Shown here: positions 15,612 to 25,844 of the stretch, piece by piece | How the letters are laid out: each line of letters opens with the position of its first letter | Position numbering within the stretch: position 1 is the first letter of the stretch | Assembly (NCBI RefSeq): GCF_001583495.1 | Contig: NZ_LQAQ01000111.1 | Location: 248,001 to 312,000 of the forward strand | Reading direction: 5' to 3' | DNA: 64,000 nt | DNA from: Flammeovirga sp. SJP92 | GTDB taxonomy: Bacteria > Bacteroidota > Bacteroidia > Cytophagales > Flammeovirgaceae | The notes under the pieces: model-generated | Told to the model about the DNA's origin: nothing | Database searches by the model: none | The model's input: the letters and a program-made list of their open reading frames with translations, nothing else | Made by a program: the position numbers and the translations under genes

Positions 15612-18155
15612 ATGAAACAGATCTTACCGAATTTATTTTTATTACTACTCATATCTTTCACGAGCCTAAATGCTCAAACTACACTTATCTCAGGTATTAT
15701 TAATGATCAAAATGGAGATCCGTTGCCTGGAGCTGTAATATATGAGAAATCAAACCCTTCGCATGGTACAGCGGCCAACTTTGAAGGACAATTTCAGATT
15801 GAAGTCAAAGAGAACTCTGAATTGGTAGTTCGCTTGATGGGATTTCAAGAACAAGTAGTTATAGCAACTCAAAATATCAAAGTGATAATGAAAGAGGATG
15901 CTATGGAATTAGAGGCCATTGAAGTGGTAGGTTCAAGAAGTCAAAACAGAACAGTGACTGAAACACCTGTGGCTATTGATGTTATTAATTTAGAAGAAGT
16001 AACAGCAGCAACAGGGCAGTTGGATATGAACCAATTACTACAATATGTTGCTCCTTCATTCAATGCCAACCGTCAGTCTGGTGCAGATGGTGCAGACCAC
16101 GTTGACCCTGCGACTTTGAGAGGTTTAGGTCCAGACCAAACGTTGGTTTTAATTAATGGTAAGAGAAGACATCAATCTTCATTAGTCAATATTTATGGTA
16201 CACGCGGTAGAGGTAATACAGGTACCGACTTGAATGCTATTCCTATGGCGGCAATTGAGAGAATTGAAATTCTTAGAGATGGTGCTTCAGCTCAATATGG
16301 TTCTGATGCAATTGCTGGTGTAATCAATATTGTATTAAAGAAAAACAGTGAAGGCGTTAATGTCAATATAGGAACTGGTGTGACTTCAGAAGGAGATGGT
16401 GCGACTGCGAATATGGACGTAAACTACGGAACAAAATTAGGTAACGATGGTGGATATTTGAACCTTACAGGTCAATATCAATTCAGAGATAGAACCAATA
16501 GAGTACCAGAAGATCAAGAAGTATTTAGAAACTACGTTGGTGATGCACTGGCCCAAAGTGGGGGAGCATTCTTTAATGCAGGTTTACCGCTTTCTGAAAA
16601 TACAGAAATTTATGCTTTTGGTGGAGCAAACTATCGTCATGGTGAATCTTATGCATGGACACGTACAGCAGATGATGACAGAAATGTTCCAGGTATCTTT
16701 CCTGACGGTTTTGATCCAAATATTATTTCAGACATTACTGACTTCTCAATCAGTGCTGGTGTGAAAACAAATTATAAAGACTGGAAAATTGATTTTAACA
16801 ACACTTTCGGTCACAACGAATTCAAGTATTCATTGAACAATACAGTAAATGCATCAATGGGAATGATGTCACCTACAAGTTTTTATGCAGGTAAACATTA
16901 TTTATCTCAAAATGTAACAGGTGTTGATGTTTCAAAATACTATGATGGTATTTTAGAAGGAATGAACATTGCATTTGGTTCTGAATTTAGAATTGATACC
17001 TACGGAATTGGTGCTGGTGAGTATGATTCATATGCACAATATCCAAATGGTACTGGCGGAGCTCCTGAAGGTGCACCAGGTGGTTCACAAGGTTTCCCAG
17101 GTTTTAGACCTGAAAATGTTGTCAATGCTCACAGAACAAATGTTGCTTTGTACTTAGATATTGAAACTGATATTACTGAAAAGTGGATGGTTGCTATAGC
17201 GGGTAGATATGAAAACTACAGTGATTTTGGTTCAACACTGAATGGTAAAATTGCAACGAGATATGAGTTTTCTCCTGCCTTTGCGATGAGAGGTTCGGTA
17301 AGTACAGGTTTTAGAGCACCTTCATTGGCACAAAAACACTACAGTTCAACATTTACAGACGTGGAAGGTGGTGTGACAATTGATAAAGTAATTGCTCCAA
17401 ACGATAGTGAATTAGCAAAGGCTTTAGGTATTCCTGAGTTATCACAAGAGAAAGCATTGAATGCAAGTTTAGGTTTTACATTAAATCCAATTGAAGGCCT
17501 ATCTTTAACAGTGGATGGTTACTATGTAGCAATTGACGATAGAATTGTATTGACAGGTGCATTTACAGATGATGATCCAGATATTGGAGACGATTTGAAA
17601 GATTTGAATGTAGGTGCTGCTCAATTCTTTACAAATGCATTAGATACAAGAACATATGGTGTAGACGTTGTATTGGCTTATACTTACCAGATGGATTTGC
17701 ATAATTTCACAGCTTCAGTGGCAGGTAACTTCAACCACATGGAATTAGGTGACATTAATACCAATGAAAAATTAGAAGGAAAGGAAGATATTTATTTTGG
17801 AGAAAGAGAACAGATGTTCTTATTGGCTTCGGCTCCAAGAAGTAAATTCAATTTCTCTTTGAGCCATAACCATAAAAAATTATCATCAATGATTCGTCTG
17901 AACAGATATTCTGAAGTAGAATTAATGAACTGGGATGGAGAAGTTGATCATTATGCCCCTAGGGTAACAACAGACATCGCTATTACTTACGCTGTTAATC
18001 CAAAAGTGAACTGGACTTTAGGTGGAAATAACATCTTCAATGTGTATCCTACAAAACAAGATCCTTTAGCTACCGAATCAGGTGGTTATCATGATGCTGT
18101 TCAAATGGGATTCAATGGAGCTTATTTCTATACTAAACTAGGATTCACTTTTTAA
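15612..18155 (+). CDS. TonB-dependent outer membrane receptor
   Basis: 847 residues from the ATG at 15612; the frame is open back to a GTG at 15546, but the signal peptide MKQILPNLFLLLLISFTSLN-AQ begins at 15612. Residues ~25-105 are a carboxypeptidase-like regulatory domain (SGIINDQNGDPLPGAVIYEK). The plug follows (~110-235), with GLGPDQTLVLINGKRRHQSS, IPMAAIERIEILRDGASAQYG and SDAIAGVINIVLKK. The remainder is the 22-strand barrel, ending in the terminal aromatic residue of an outer-membrane protein (KLGFTF). No SusD partner follows, so it is not a SusCD pair; iron-siderophore, vitamin or oligomer uptake are all possible. Preceded by an 18-bp hairpin, followed by a terminator. Confidence 0.92.
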   Translation: MKQILPNLFLLLLISFTSLNAQTTLISGIINDQNGDPLPGAVIYEKSNPSHGTAANFEGQFQIEVKENSELVVRLMGFQEQVVIATQNIKVIMKEDAMELEAIEVVGSRSQNRTVTETPVAIDVINLEEVTAATGQLDMNQLLQYVAPSFNANRQSGADGADHVDPATLRGLGPDQTLVLINGKRRHQSSLVNIYGTRGRGNTGTDLNAIPMAAIERIEILRDGASAQYGSDAIAGVINIVLKKNSEGVNVNIGTGVTSEGDGATANMDVNYGTKLGNDGGYLNLTGQYQFRDRTNRVPEDQEVFRNYVGDALAQSGGAFFNAGLPLSENTEIYAFGGANYRHGESYAWTRTADDDRNVPGIFPDGFDPNIISDITDFSISAGVKTNYKDWKIDFNNTFGHNEFKYSLNNTVNASMGMMSPTSFYAGKHYLSQNVTGVDVSKYYDGILEGMNIAFGSEFRIDTYGIGAGEYDSYAQYPNGTGGAPEGAPGGSQGFPGFRPENVVNAHRTNVALYLDIETDITEKWMVAIAGRYENYSDFGSTLNGKIATRYEFSPAFAMRGSVSTGFRAPSLAQKHYSSTFTDVEGGVTIDKVIAPNDSELAKALGIPELSQEKALNASLGFTLNPIEGLSLTVDGYYVAIDDRIVLTGAFTDDDPDIGDDLKDLNVGAAQFFTNALDTRTYGVDVVLAYTYQMDLHNFTASVAGNFNHMELGDINTNEKLEGKEDIYFGEREQMFLLASAPRSKFNFSLSHNHKKLSSMIRLNRYSEVELMNWDGEVDHYAPRVTTDIAITYAVNPKVNWTLGGNNIFNVYPTKQDPLATESGGYHDAVQMGFNGAYFYTKLGFTF

Positions 18156-18173
18156 TATTGTGATTATTGTTTT

Positions 18174-18207
18174 AACCTCATTGCCTTATGGTGATGAGGT
18201 TTTTTTA
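18174..18207 (+). terminator. Rho-independent terminator after TonB receptor
   Basis: Arms aacctcattgcc (18174-18185) and ggtgatgaggtt (18190-18201) pair over 12 bp with two wobbles and a ttat loop, followed by seven T. Confidence 0.85.
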
Positions 18208-18294
18208 TAAATTATCTTTTCTATTTCTTTTGAAAATACCCTTAAATAGTTATCATGAGTTGCTCTTCTTCTTATTAAAAAAATTAAATAAAAA

Positions 18295-19587
18295 ATGAAG
18301 CTCAATCCGCTATTATACTTATTGTTTTTACTTTCAGTTAGTTGCCAAAAAGAAAATACCCAGACGTGCGATCTATTGGATTTAGGTCAAGTGGGAATAC
18401 AATGTGATGTTTTCAGAGAGAGAGGAGAGAATGCAAAAGCGGCTCATTTATATTTTAAAGCAGGTCAACAAAATCAATCCAGTGAACTTTTTGTTTATTC
18501 TGCATGGCAATTTGGAATAGCAAACATAGCAGATTCAGCCCTATTAGCAGTAAAGGAGTCCATCAAATATGGATTGAATAGTCCTTATATTCTTCAAAAG
18601 CTAGGTCTTGAAAAATTGACAAGAAATCATGATATGAGAGAAGAGTTGGATAGCCTTCTTCATCAAATTGAGTTACAACAGAACAATGTGTCAAATTTTG
18701 AAATTGTAACCGCACCTGTTGATCGGTTTTGGAAGTATTTTGATCAGGCACTTACTGATACTCTAAATGGACGGATTTATCTTTCAAATTATATCTGTGA
18801 AGGATCATTTGCTCTGAAAGATTATTATCATATACGATATGAAAATACTGATAAAATGTATAAGGTGATGATTAAAAAAAATCCTAATTATTATCTCTAC
18901 TTAAGGAATCATATAAGCCAAGAAAAATTACACAAAGTAGCACAAGAAGCTACCCAAATGATGCAGAAGTTTGCAAGTTTATATCCTAAAGCAGTATTTC
19001 CTAAAACCTATATTGTTCCTGATTTGATCAATGGATCTGGTACGCTTACTGAATCAAGTTTGTACATAGGTGTAGACATGTTTGCCAAATCGGATAGTAT
19101 GCCTAAGGAAAATCTGAATGATTGGCAAATTGCAACCATCACTGAGTTTGAGAATATGAAGTTTGATTTGGTGCATGAACTGATGCACTTTCAGCAATCA
19201 TATTCTGATTTTGAAGGAAAAGAAGTGCTCTTTGGTAAACTAATAGAAGAAGGTTCCTGCGACTTTTTAGTTTCATTGCTGACGGAAAATCAAGAAGTAA
19301 GCCCTGGAGTGCAACGTAATCTTGATTATTTGTCTGTTCAAAAAAACTATGATTTTGTGATGAACGAATTAAAGAGAGATATCTACAGCAAAGACTTGTC
19401 AAAATGGATGCATAACGGTGGAGCAATTAAAGACAGGCCGAGCAATCTTGGTTATACGATGGGATTTCTCATTTGTAAATCATATTATGAAAAGGCACCC
19501 AATAAAAATGAGGCGATTAAAAAGATATTGACAACAGGTGACTTTAAAGCAATTATTTTGGGTAGTGATTACAATGAAATCCTTTAA
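18295..19587 (+). CDS. Putative zinc-dependent lipoprotein peptidase (zincin, DUF2268/GldB-like)
   Basis: 430 residues. The N-terminus MKLNPLLYLLFLLSVSC is a lipoprotein signal with Cys17. Near residues 294-298 there is H-E-L-M-H, the HExxH zinc-binding helix, preceded by FDLV and followed ~20 residues later by LIEEGSCDF (Glu318/319), a plausible third zinc ligand as in gluzincins. Hence a probable periplasmic or outer-membrane-anchored metallopeptidase, similar in layout to the DUF2268 and GldB groups. Whether it has a gliding role is unknown. It follows a terminator, so it is probably transcribed alone. Substrate unknown, and activity is inferred from the motif alone. Confidence 0.65.
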   Translation: MKLNPLLYLLFLLSVSCQKENTQTCDLLDLGQVGIQCDVFRERGENAKAAHLYFKAGQQNQSSELFVYSAWQFGIANIADSALLAVKESIKYGLNSPYILQKLGLEKLTRNHDMREELDSLLHQIELQQNNVSNFEIVTAPVDRFWKYFDQALTDTLNGRIYLSNYICEGSFALKDYYHIRYENTDKMYKVMIKKNPNYYLYLRNHISQEKLHKVAQEATQMMQKFASLYPKAVFPKTYIVPDLINGSGTLTESSLYIGVDMFAKSDSMPKENLNDWQIATITEFENMKFDLVHELMHFQQSYSDFEGKEVLFGKLIEEGSCDFLVSLLTENQEVSPGVQRNLDYLSVQKNYDFVMNELKRDIYSKDLSKWMHNGGAIKDRPSNLGYTMGFLICKSYYEKAPNKNEAIKKILTTGDFKAIILGSDYNEIL

Positions 19588-19746
19588 AGCTGACCACTAG
19601 AATCATTCAAAAGAACATTTAAGTAGTCAATAAATTAATCAAATTAAGGTGTCAGATTTTAAAGGTCTTCAATCTCATCTTTTTAGAATAGATCAAAGGT
19701 GGAGGAAACATTAAATTAGAATACTTATTCACTTCCTTGATTTTGT

Positions 19747-22700
19747 ATGAAATATTATTTGATCTTATTCATTTTTCTTCATCCTTTTTTCAGCTCTGCC
19801 CAGTCTTTAGGTTCTTTTGAAAGCATAACAAGTAATGATGGTTTAAGCCAGAATGATGTGTTATGTATTTTACAAGACCAATATGGGTTTTTATGGTTTG
19901 GGACCAATGATGGACTCAACAAATATGATGGTTATAGCTTTCATCGTTATGGAATTCATCCGAATGGTAAACTGCGTTTAAGCAGTAATCTAATATATAA
20001 AATTGAAGAAGATAGGAAAGGAAACTTATGGATAGGAACAACAGGAAAGGGGCTCAACTATTTTAATCAAAAAACGAATGAAATTGTCATAATTACGACG
20101 GAAGGTAATGAACACCAAGGGAAATTAAGTAATGATTATATCAAAGAATTATGGATGGATGAGGATACTCTTTGGGTAGGAACAAGAAGAGGGTTGGATA
20201 AAGTAATTTTTGATGCTGAAACTGGAAAAGCAATAATTGAAAATATTCTGACTTATAATCATGATAAAAACCTTGAGGTAAATAGTATAATAAAAGATAA
20301 GAAAGGGAATATTTTTGCCGGCACAACACAAGGATTATTTCTCATAAAACAAAAGGAAAAAGGGCAATATGATATTGAAAAAATTGTGAGTTCAATCTCC
20401 ATTTATGATATCATAATGAAGAAAGAAAAGCTAATTCTTGCTACTTTGAGTGGATTGCATTCTTATTCTAATAATCAGCTAGTAAGGTTAACAAATCAAA
20501 GCTGTACGGTACTCTTGAATGATAAAAAGGAAACATTTTGGATGGGTGCCATCTATGGTTTACAGCTTCTGAATTTATCAGAAAATAATGTGAATATTCT
20601 GAAATCATTTACCCATCAAATTGCTAATGATAAAAGTTTGACTACCAACTCTATTCGATCTATTTATAAGGATTATACCGGCTTGCTTTGGGTAGGTACA
20701 CAGGGTGGTGGATTGAATAAATACAACCGTAGAAGTGAACAATTTCGACATATTTATAAATCATCCATCAATAATAATATATCGAATAACACAGTGAAAT
20801 CATTTGCTGTTAGTCAAAGTCAAAAGTTATGGATTGGAACTCAGAGAGGTGTAAATGTAATTAATTTAAGTGATTTTAAAGAAGGAAGAAATAATTATCA
20901 GAAAATAAGAGAAATTGATCTAGCAGTATGTATCAAAGAATTAAGGGTAGGAAGTACTGCAAAAATGTTTATTGGAACCTCAAATGGAAGTGGACCTTAT
21001 TGGGTAGAGTCTTCCTCAAAAAATGATAAGGTTGATAAATTCAAAGAGTATAAGGGTGCTGTTTTTTGTGTGGAACAAGATGAAAAAGATGTCATTTGGT
21101 TGGGTACTTATTTTGATGGCTTACTGAGGTTCAATCCCAAAACAAAACAGCTAACTCAATTCAATACAAGTACCCTTTCCAATTTTCCATCCAATACAGT
21201 TCGAAGTTTACTTATTGATACTAGTGAAAATATTTGGGTTGGCACCGACAAGGGATTGGTGAAAATAAGTAGTGAGGAGAAATATTTAGAGAATCCTTCT
21301 TTTAAGGTTTTCAAACATGAAAAAGAGAATGAATTATCCATAAGTCATGATTATATTATTTCCCTTTTGGAAGATAATCAAAACAGAATATGGGCAGGCA
21401 CTTTGGGTGGAGGTTTGAACAGACTTGAAGATGAAAAAAAAGAAGAATTTAAACGCTTAACTACTGAAAATGGTTTACCCAACAATACCATAAAAGGAAT
21501 ATTGGAGGATTTAAAAGGGAATTTATGGGTCTCGACAAATACAGGTTTATGTAAAATAAATGTAGCAGATAGTTTATATACTACTTATGATGTAAGTGAC
21601 GGCTTACAAGCGAATGAATTTCAAGAACAAGCTTGTTTAAAGTTAGATAATGAAATGATGTTTTTTGGCGGTATAAATGGTTTCAATAGCTTTTATCCTG
21701 AAAAGGTTCTGTCTAATCAAAATCCTCCTAAAGTACAAATTACAGCATTTTACCTATGGAATAAGGCAATCACAGCAGGTGATGAGGTGGAAGGGAGAGT
21801 TTTGTTGAAAAATAGTATAAATACACCTCAAGATATTATTTTAAATTATAATGAAAATAGTGTGTCATTTGAGTTTTCAGCATTGCATTTCTTATCTCCT
21901 GATAATAATAAATACCAATATCGTTTGTTAGGTTATCAAGGTACATGGCAAAATGCAACAGCATCACGTCGCTTTGTAAGCTACACAAACCTTCCGGCAG
22001 GGAATTATATTTTTGAAGTTAGAGGTGCCAATAATGATGGGGTTTGGTCTATAAATAGTACAAAGTTTCGTTTCATGATAAAGCCCATTTTTTGGAAAAG
22101 TAATTGGGCCTATTTCTTTTATATATTTTTGATTTTCGTAATGATAGTTGGGTTCAGTGACATAATGAAGAAAAGACGCGAAAACAAGCATAGATTGTTA
22201 GTAACTCAGCTTGAAAAAGAAAAGGAAGAAGCCATTTACAAGATGAAACTTCAGTTTTTTACGAATATCTCGCATGAGTTCAGAACACCGCTAACGCTCA
22301 TCAACGGCCCTTTAGATTACCTTAATGAAAATGATATGGATTTGTCTCATCAAGAACGTTTGAATCAATATACCTTGATGAAAAAGAACAGCTCATTATT
22401 ATTGAAGTTAATCAATCAGGTATTGGATTTTAGAAAAATGGAAACGGATAATTACGAATTAGAATTTGAGAGGAATGATATTATTAGTTTTATTCAAGAT
22501 CTTATTCAACCGTTCTATCCATTAGCCCAAAAAAGACAAATTAACTTTGAGATAGAAACCCCTCTTTCACCCATTACCATTTTATTTTCACCTGATGCAA
22601 TGGAAAAGATTATTTATAATCTTCTTTCGAATGCTTTCAAATTCAACAAAGCAGGAGGTGAGGTTTTATTATTGATAAAAATTGTTGAAGATAGTTTTCA

Positions 22701-23814
22701 CTTCATAGTTCAAGATACAGGAGATGGAATTCCTTTAGAAAATAAAAGCAAACTGTTTGATCGCTTTTTTAATTTCAAAGATAAAATTGCTGACAGCAAC
22801 CATAGTTCTGGTATTGGATTATCATTGACTAAAAGTTTAGTGGAATTACATCATGGCTCAATCGAGTTGGATAATACATATACATCGGGAGCAAGATTTA
22901 TTGTAAAAATTCCAATGTCAGATGTGTATTATAAAACTGATAAAATCAAAGTGAACAAACTTCCAAAAACAAACAACAAAGAAGGGGCGGAGCAAAGGTT
23001 AGATTTAAAGGAAAACAATACTACCTCTCCAATTGAATCTAAAAATAAACCATTGGTTTTGTTGGTAGAAGACAATGAGGATATGCGATTTTTCTTAAGG
23101 GAAGGAATTATACATCACTACAAAGTTAAGGAGGCTAGTAATGGTAAAGAGGCTTTGGAATTATTAAACAAGCATACACCTCATTTGATTATAAGTGATA
23201 TCATGATGCCTGTTTTGGATGGCTTGGAGTTTGCGAAAACAGTACGTTCCAATAGAGAATATGATCACATACCTTTCATTTTCTTATCCGCAAAAACTTC
23301 TGATGAAAGTCAAGTACAAGGTTTAAAAATGGGAGCAGACGATTACATCTGTAAGCCATTTAATATAAACGTACTTCTTCATAAAGTAAATAATATAATT
23401 GCTTACCGATCGTCTTTGGTTCAAGAATTTCAAACACCAGATCTCATAATTCCTAAAGCAATTGAAATGATATCAAAAGATAAAAAATTCTTAGAAGAAG
23501 TAATTACAATTCTTGAGGATAATTTGATGGATGCGAATTTTAATGTAGACGCATTAGTGAGTAAAATGGGGATGAGTAGAACTGGACTCTATCATAAATT
23601 CAAGGATCTAACAGGACTCTCAGCAGGTGATTATATTAGAAGATACAGGTTGACTTGTGCTCATCAATACCTTGAAAAAACAGATTGGAGTATCAAAGAA
23701 ATCATGTATCAAACAGGCTTTAATACGACTTCCTATTTCGCAAAATGTTTCAAAAAACAATATGGTATTTTACCAAGTGAACTTAGAGAAAAACTGGATC
23801 ATGATACGGTTTAA
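19747..23814 (+). CDS. Hybrid two-component system sensor/regulator (HTCS)
   Basis: 1355 residues. The signal peptide (MKYYLILFIFLHPFFSSAQS) leads a periplasmic double propeller of Reg_prop repeats (GLSQNDVLCILQDQYGFLWF; repeated 'W.GT..GLN'), then a Y_Y_Y domain (~700-780). A membrane helix lies near 785-805. The cytoplasmic part has a HisKA box (FFTNISHEFRTPLT, His843), HATPase (NLLSNAFKFN, DTGDGIP, SSGIGLSL), a receiver domain (LVEDNED, phosphoacceptor Asp1151 in ISDIMMPVLDG) and a C-terminal AraC-type double HTH (~1260-1350). HTCS proteins sense oligosaccharides in the periplasm and activate polysaccharide utilisation genes. The next gene, 158 bp downstream on the same strand, is a sulfatase, a likely target. 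Confidence 0.96.
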   Translation: MKYYLILFIFLHPFFSSAQSLGSFESITSNDGLSQNDVLCILQDQYGFLWFGTNDGLNKYDGYSFHRYGIHPNGKLRLSSNLIYKIEEDRKGNLWIGTTGKGLNYFNQKTNEIVIITTEGNEHQGKLSNDYIKELWMDEDTLWVGTRRGLDKVIFDAETGKAIIENILTYNHDKNLEVNSIIKDKKGNIFAGTTQGLFLIKQKEKGQYDIEKIVSSISIYDIIMKKEKLILATLSGLHSYSNNQLVRLTNQSCTVLLNDKKETFWMGAIYGLQLLNLSENNVNILKSFTHQIANDKSLTTNSIRSIYKDYTGLLWVGTQGGGLNKYNRRSEQFRHIYKSSINNNISNNTVKSFAVSQSQKLWIGTQRGVNVINLSDFKEGRNNYQKIREIDLAVCIKELRVGSTAKMFIGTSNGSGPYWVESSSKNDKVDKFKEYKGAVFCVEQDEKDVIWLGTYFDGLLRFNPKTKQLTQFNTSTLSNFPSNTVRSLLIDTSENIWVGTDKGLVKISSEEKYLENPSFKVFKHEKENELSISHDYIISLLEDNQNRIWAGTLGGGLNRLEDEKKEEFKRLTTENGLPNNTIKGILEDLKGNLWVSTNTGLCKINVADSLYTTYDVSDGLQANEFQEQACLKLDNEMMFFGGINGFNSFYPEKVLSNQNPPKVQITAFYLWNKAITAGDEVEGRVLLKNSINTPQDIILNYNENSVSFEFSALHFLSPDNNKYQYRLLGYQGTWQNATASRRFVSYTNLPAGNYIFEVRGANNDGVWSINSTKFRFMIKPIFWKSNWAYFFYIFLIFVMIVGFSDIMKKRRENKHRLLVTQLEKEKEEAIYKMKLQFFTNISHEFRTPLTLINGPLDYLNENDMDLSHQERLNQYTLMKKNSSLLLKLINQVLDFRKMETDNYELEFERNDIISFIQDLIQPFYPLAQKRQINFEIETPLSPITILFSPDAMEKIIYNLLSNAFKFNKAGGEVLLLIKIVEDSFHFIVQDTGDGIPLENKSKLFDRFFNFKDKIADSNHSSGIGLSLTKSLVELHHGSIELDNTYTSGARFIVKIPMSDVYYKTDKIKVNKLPKTNNKEGAEQRLDLKENNTTSPIESKNKPLVLLVEDNEDMRFFLREGIIHHYKVKEASNGKEALELLNKHTPHLIISDIMMPVLDGLEFAKTVRSNREYDHIPFIFLSAKTSDESQVQGLKMGADDYICKPFNINVLLHKVNNIIAYRSSLVQEFQTPDLIIPKAIEMISKDKKFLEEVITILEDNLMDANFNVDALVSKMGMSRTGLYHKFKDLTGLSAGDYIRRYRLTCAHQYLEKTDWSIKEIMYQTGFNTTSYFAKCFKKQYGILPSELREKLDHDTV

Positions 23815-23972
23815 GTATTGATTTTTAGTAGAGTAATAAATGTTCAGATAAAGAGAACAAATGTTTATAGCCCTTTATTATGAATGATTTATCTCTTCAT
23901 TTTCTTTTCAAGTAAAGATATTTGACTGTTGCTTCAATACATGGAGAAGAGTACATTAAAATCTGATTTGAA

Positions 23973-25466
23973 ATGATGAAAAATGAAAAAATACTTATTG
24001 CAATACTGTTTTTAATAACAGTTTTACCACAAGTTGTAAGAGCTCAAACTCAAAAGGGAAATCGACCTAATATTATAGTAATTCTAGCGGATGATCTAGG
24101 GTATGGGGACGTAGGTTTTACAGGTTGTAAAGACATCAAGACACCTCAATTGGACGCACTTGCTAGTAATGGAATCATTTGTACTAATGCATATGTAACG
24201 CATCCTTATTGTGGGCCTTCCCGTGCTGGTCTTCTCACTGGTCGATATCAGGCTAGGTTTGGAATGGAAATCAATCCTACTAACTCACCTTTTGATTTAC
24301 ATATGGGATTGCCACTTGAGGAAAAGACATTTGGAGAAAGATTGCAAAAGGTAGGATATAAGACTGCAATTATAGGAAAGTGGCATATGGGTGGTGCTCC
24401 TCCTTATCACCCTAATAATAGAGGTTTTGATCATTTTTATGGATTTTTATCTGGCGGACATAGTTATTTCCCTTCGGGAATAAATGCAATTTCACCTTTG
24501 ATCAATAAAAATGGCGATCCAAATTATTGTGCAAACGAAGGGGATTATAAACCTCTTTGGCGAAATAATGGAGCTGGAGAATTTAAGGAGTATTTGACCA
24601 AAGCATTAAGTCGTGATGCAGCTGCTTTTGTGAAGTCCACCGACAAGCCTTTTTTGTTGTATTTGGCTTATAATGCTCCTCATCAGCCACTTGAGGCACC
24701 TAAAGAAACGATAAAAAAGTACAGCCATATTGAAAACAAATATCGCAGAGTTTATGCGGCTATGATTGATGAAATGGACCAAGGAATTGGAATGGTTGTC
24801 AATGCGCTAAAGGAAACTGGGAAATTGGAAAATACAATTATATTTTTCTTGTCAGATAATGGTGGAGACCGTGGTATAAAACCATGGCAACCGGTACATT
24901 ATACTAGCAATTATCCTTTTAAAAAAGGTAAAGGCTCTTTCTTTGAAGGCGGTGTACACGTTCCGTTTTTTGTTCATTGGCCAAATGGAATCAACGAGGC
25001 TCTTGAGTTTGAAGGATTGGTTTCATCTTTGGATATCGCTTCAACTGCATATGCTGTGGCGGGTGTGGATACAACAGGGGCAAAGCTCGACGGAATTGAC
25101 CTGCTCCCATTCATTAAAAAAGAGAAAAAAGGTTCCCCCCATGAAGCGATCTTCTGGAGAGAATATGAGGGTAAATCTTGGGCTGTTAGAACTGTAGATT
25201 CAAAATACCTATTGAATAAACCTGGTGGTCAGCCTCAACTTTTTGACATGAAAAAGGATCCTTATGAGGATAAAAATATAGTAGAAAGTCAATCCAAAAA
25301 GAAAGCTTATTTAGCTGATCTATGGAATACTTGGAATGTTGATAATCAGCCTGTAATATGGTTGCAATCTTCAGATTACCAGAAAAGGAGGTTACAACTT
25401 TATGAAGACCTGCATCAAGAAATGTTGGATAAATCTTCTAAAAGAAAACCTGTACTAATTGAATAG
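23973..25466 (+). CDS. Type I sulfatase (S1 family)
   Basis: 497 residues. A signal peptide spans about residues 5-24 (ILIAILFLITVLPQVVRA). Metal-binding ILADDLGYGDVGFTG comes next. The formylglycine motif C-x-P-S-R is CGPSRAGLLTGR with Cys80, and GKWHMGG and FLSDNGG add further active-site residues. The Cys requires anaerobic or FGE-type maturation enzymes that are not in this window. It should remove sulfate esters from a polysaccharide in the periplasm or at the cell surface; the sugar and position cannot be told from sequence. It lies just downstream of the hybrid sensor, which supports regulation by it. A hairpin repeat begins 2 bp after the stop. Confidence 0.93.
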   Translation: MMKNEKILIAILFLITVLPQVVRAQTQKGNRPNIIVILADDLGYGDVGFTGCKDIKTPQLDALASNGIICTNAYVTHPYCGPSRAGLLTGRYQARFGMEINPTNSPFDLHMGLPLEEKTFGERLQKVGYKTAIIGKWHMGGAPPYHPNNRGFDHFYGFLSGGHSYFPSGINAISPLINKNGDPNYCANEGDYKPLWRNNGAGEFKEYLTKALSRDAAAFVKSTDKPFLLYLAYNAPHQPLEAPKETIKKYSHIENKYRRVYAAMIDEMDQGIGMVVNALKETGKLENTIIFFLSDNGGDRGIKPWQPVHYTSNYPFKKGKGSFFEGGVHVPFFVHWPNGINEALEFEGLVSSLDIASTAYAVAGVDTTGAKLDGIDLLPFIKKEKKGSPHEAIFWREYEGKSWAVRTVDSKYLLNKPGGQPQLFDMKKDPYEDKNIVESQSKKKAYLADLWNTWNVDNQPVIWLQSSDYQKRRLQLYEDLHQEMLDKSSKRKPVLIE

Positions 25467-25467
25467 T

Positions 25468-25624
25468 AAGTACGAATTCAAAATTATCTAATACTAATTC
25501 TATTTATTGTTTTGCGATTATTTCCTTCAAAAAACTCTTAACAGAACTACTATTAATACGTTTTTAGCGTTGTACTCACAAAAAATAAATTAGAATAAAT
25601 CATGATTTATTTTTGATTTAGTAC
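25468..25624 (+). repeat. ~160-bp hairpin repeat, copy C
   Basis: Starts aagtacgaattcaaaattat and ends atttttgatttagtac. It differs from copy A at only scattered positions and lies immediately after the sulfatase stop, in the same orientation relative to the upstream gene. The rest of the 25467-25844 gap is a second hairpin (about 25662-25695, agaacc/ggttct) with a weak T-run, AT-rich sequence and the SulP terminator. Confidence 0.8.
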
Positions 25625-25784
25625 CTACTTTCAATAAAGATTGTTTTCGTAAATCATAAACTGAGAACCTCATTACTATTTGGTGATGTGGTTCTTGATG
25701 ATTTATTCTACTCCCTAGCAGTCATTTTTTCTTTTTTGAAGAAATAATCAGAAAAGAATTATCTACTGTTCCAATAGAATTAAT

Positions 25785-25815
25785 ATAAAAAAACTCCTTG
25801 CAATACTGCAAGGAG
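25785..25815 (-). terminator. Rho-independent terminator of the SulP gene
   Basis: Arms ctccttgca (25794-25802) and tgcaaggag (25807-25815) are perfect complements. On the minus strand the stem is followed by seven U. Confidence 0.88.
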
Positions 25816-25844
25816 CCTAAAATTAAAAAATTGTGTTTCAAAGA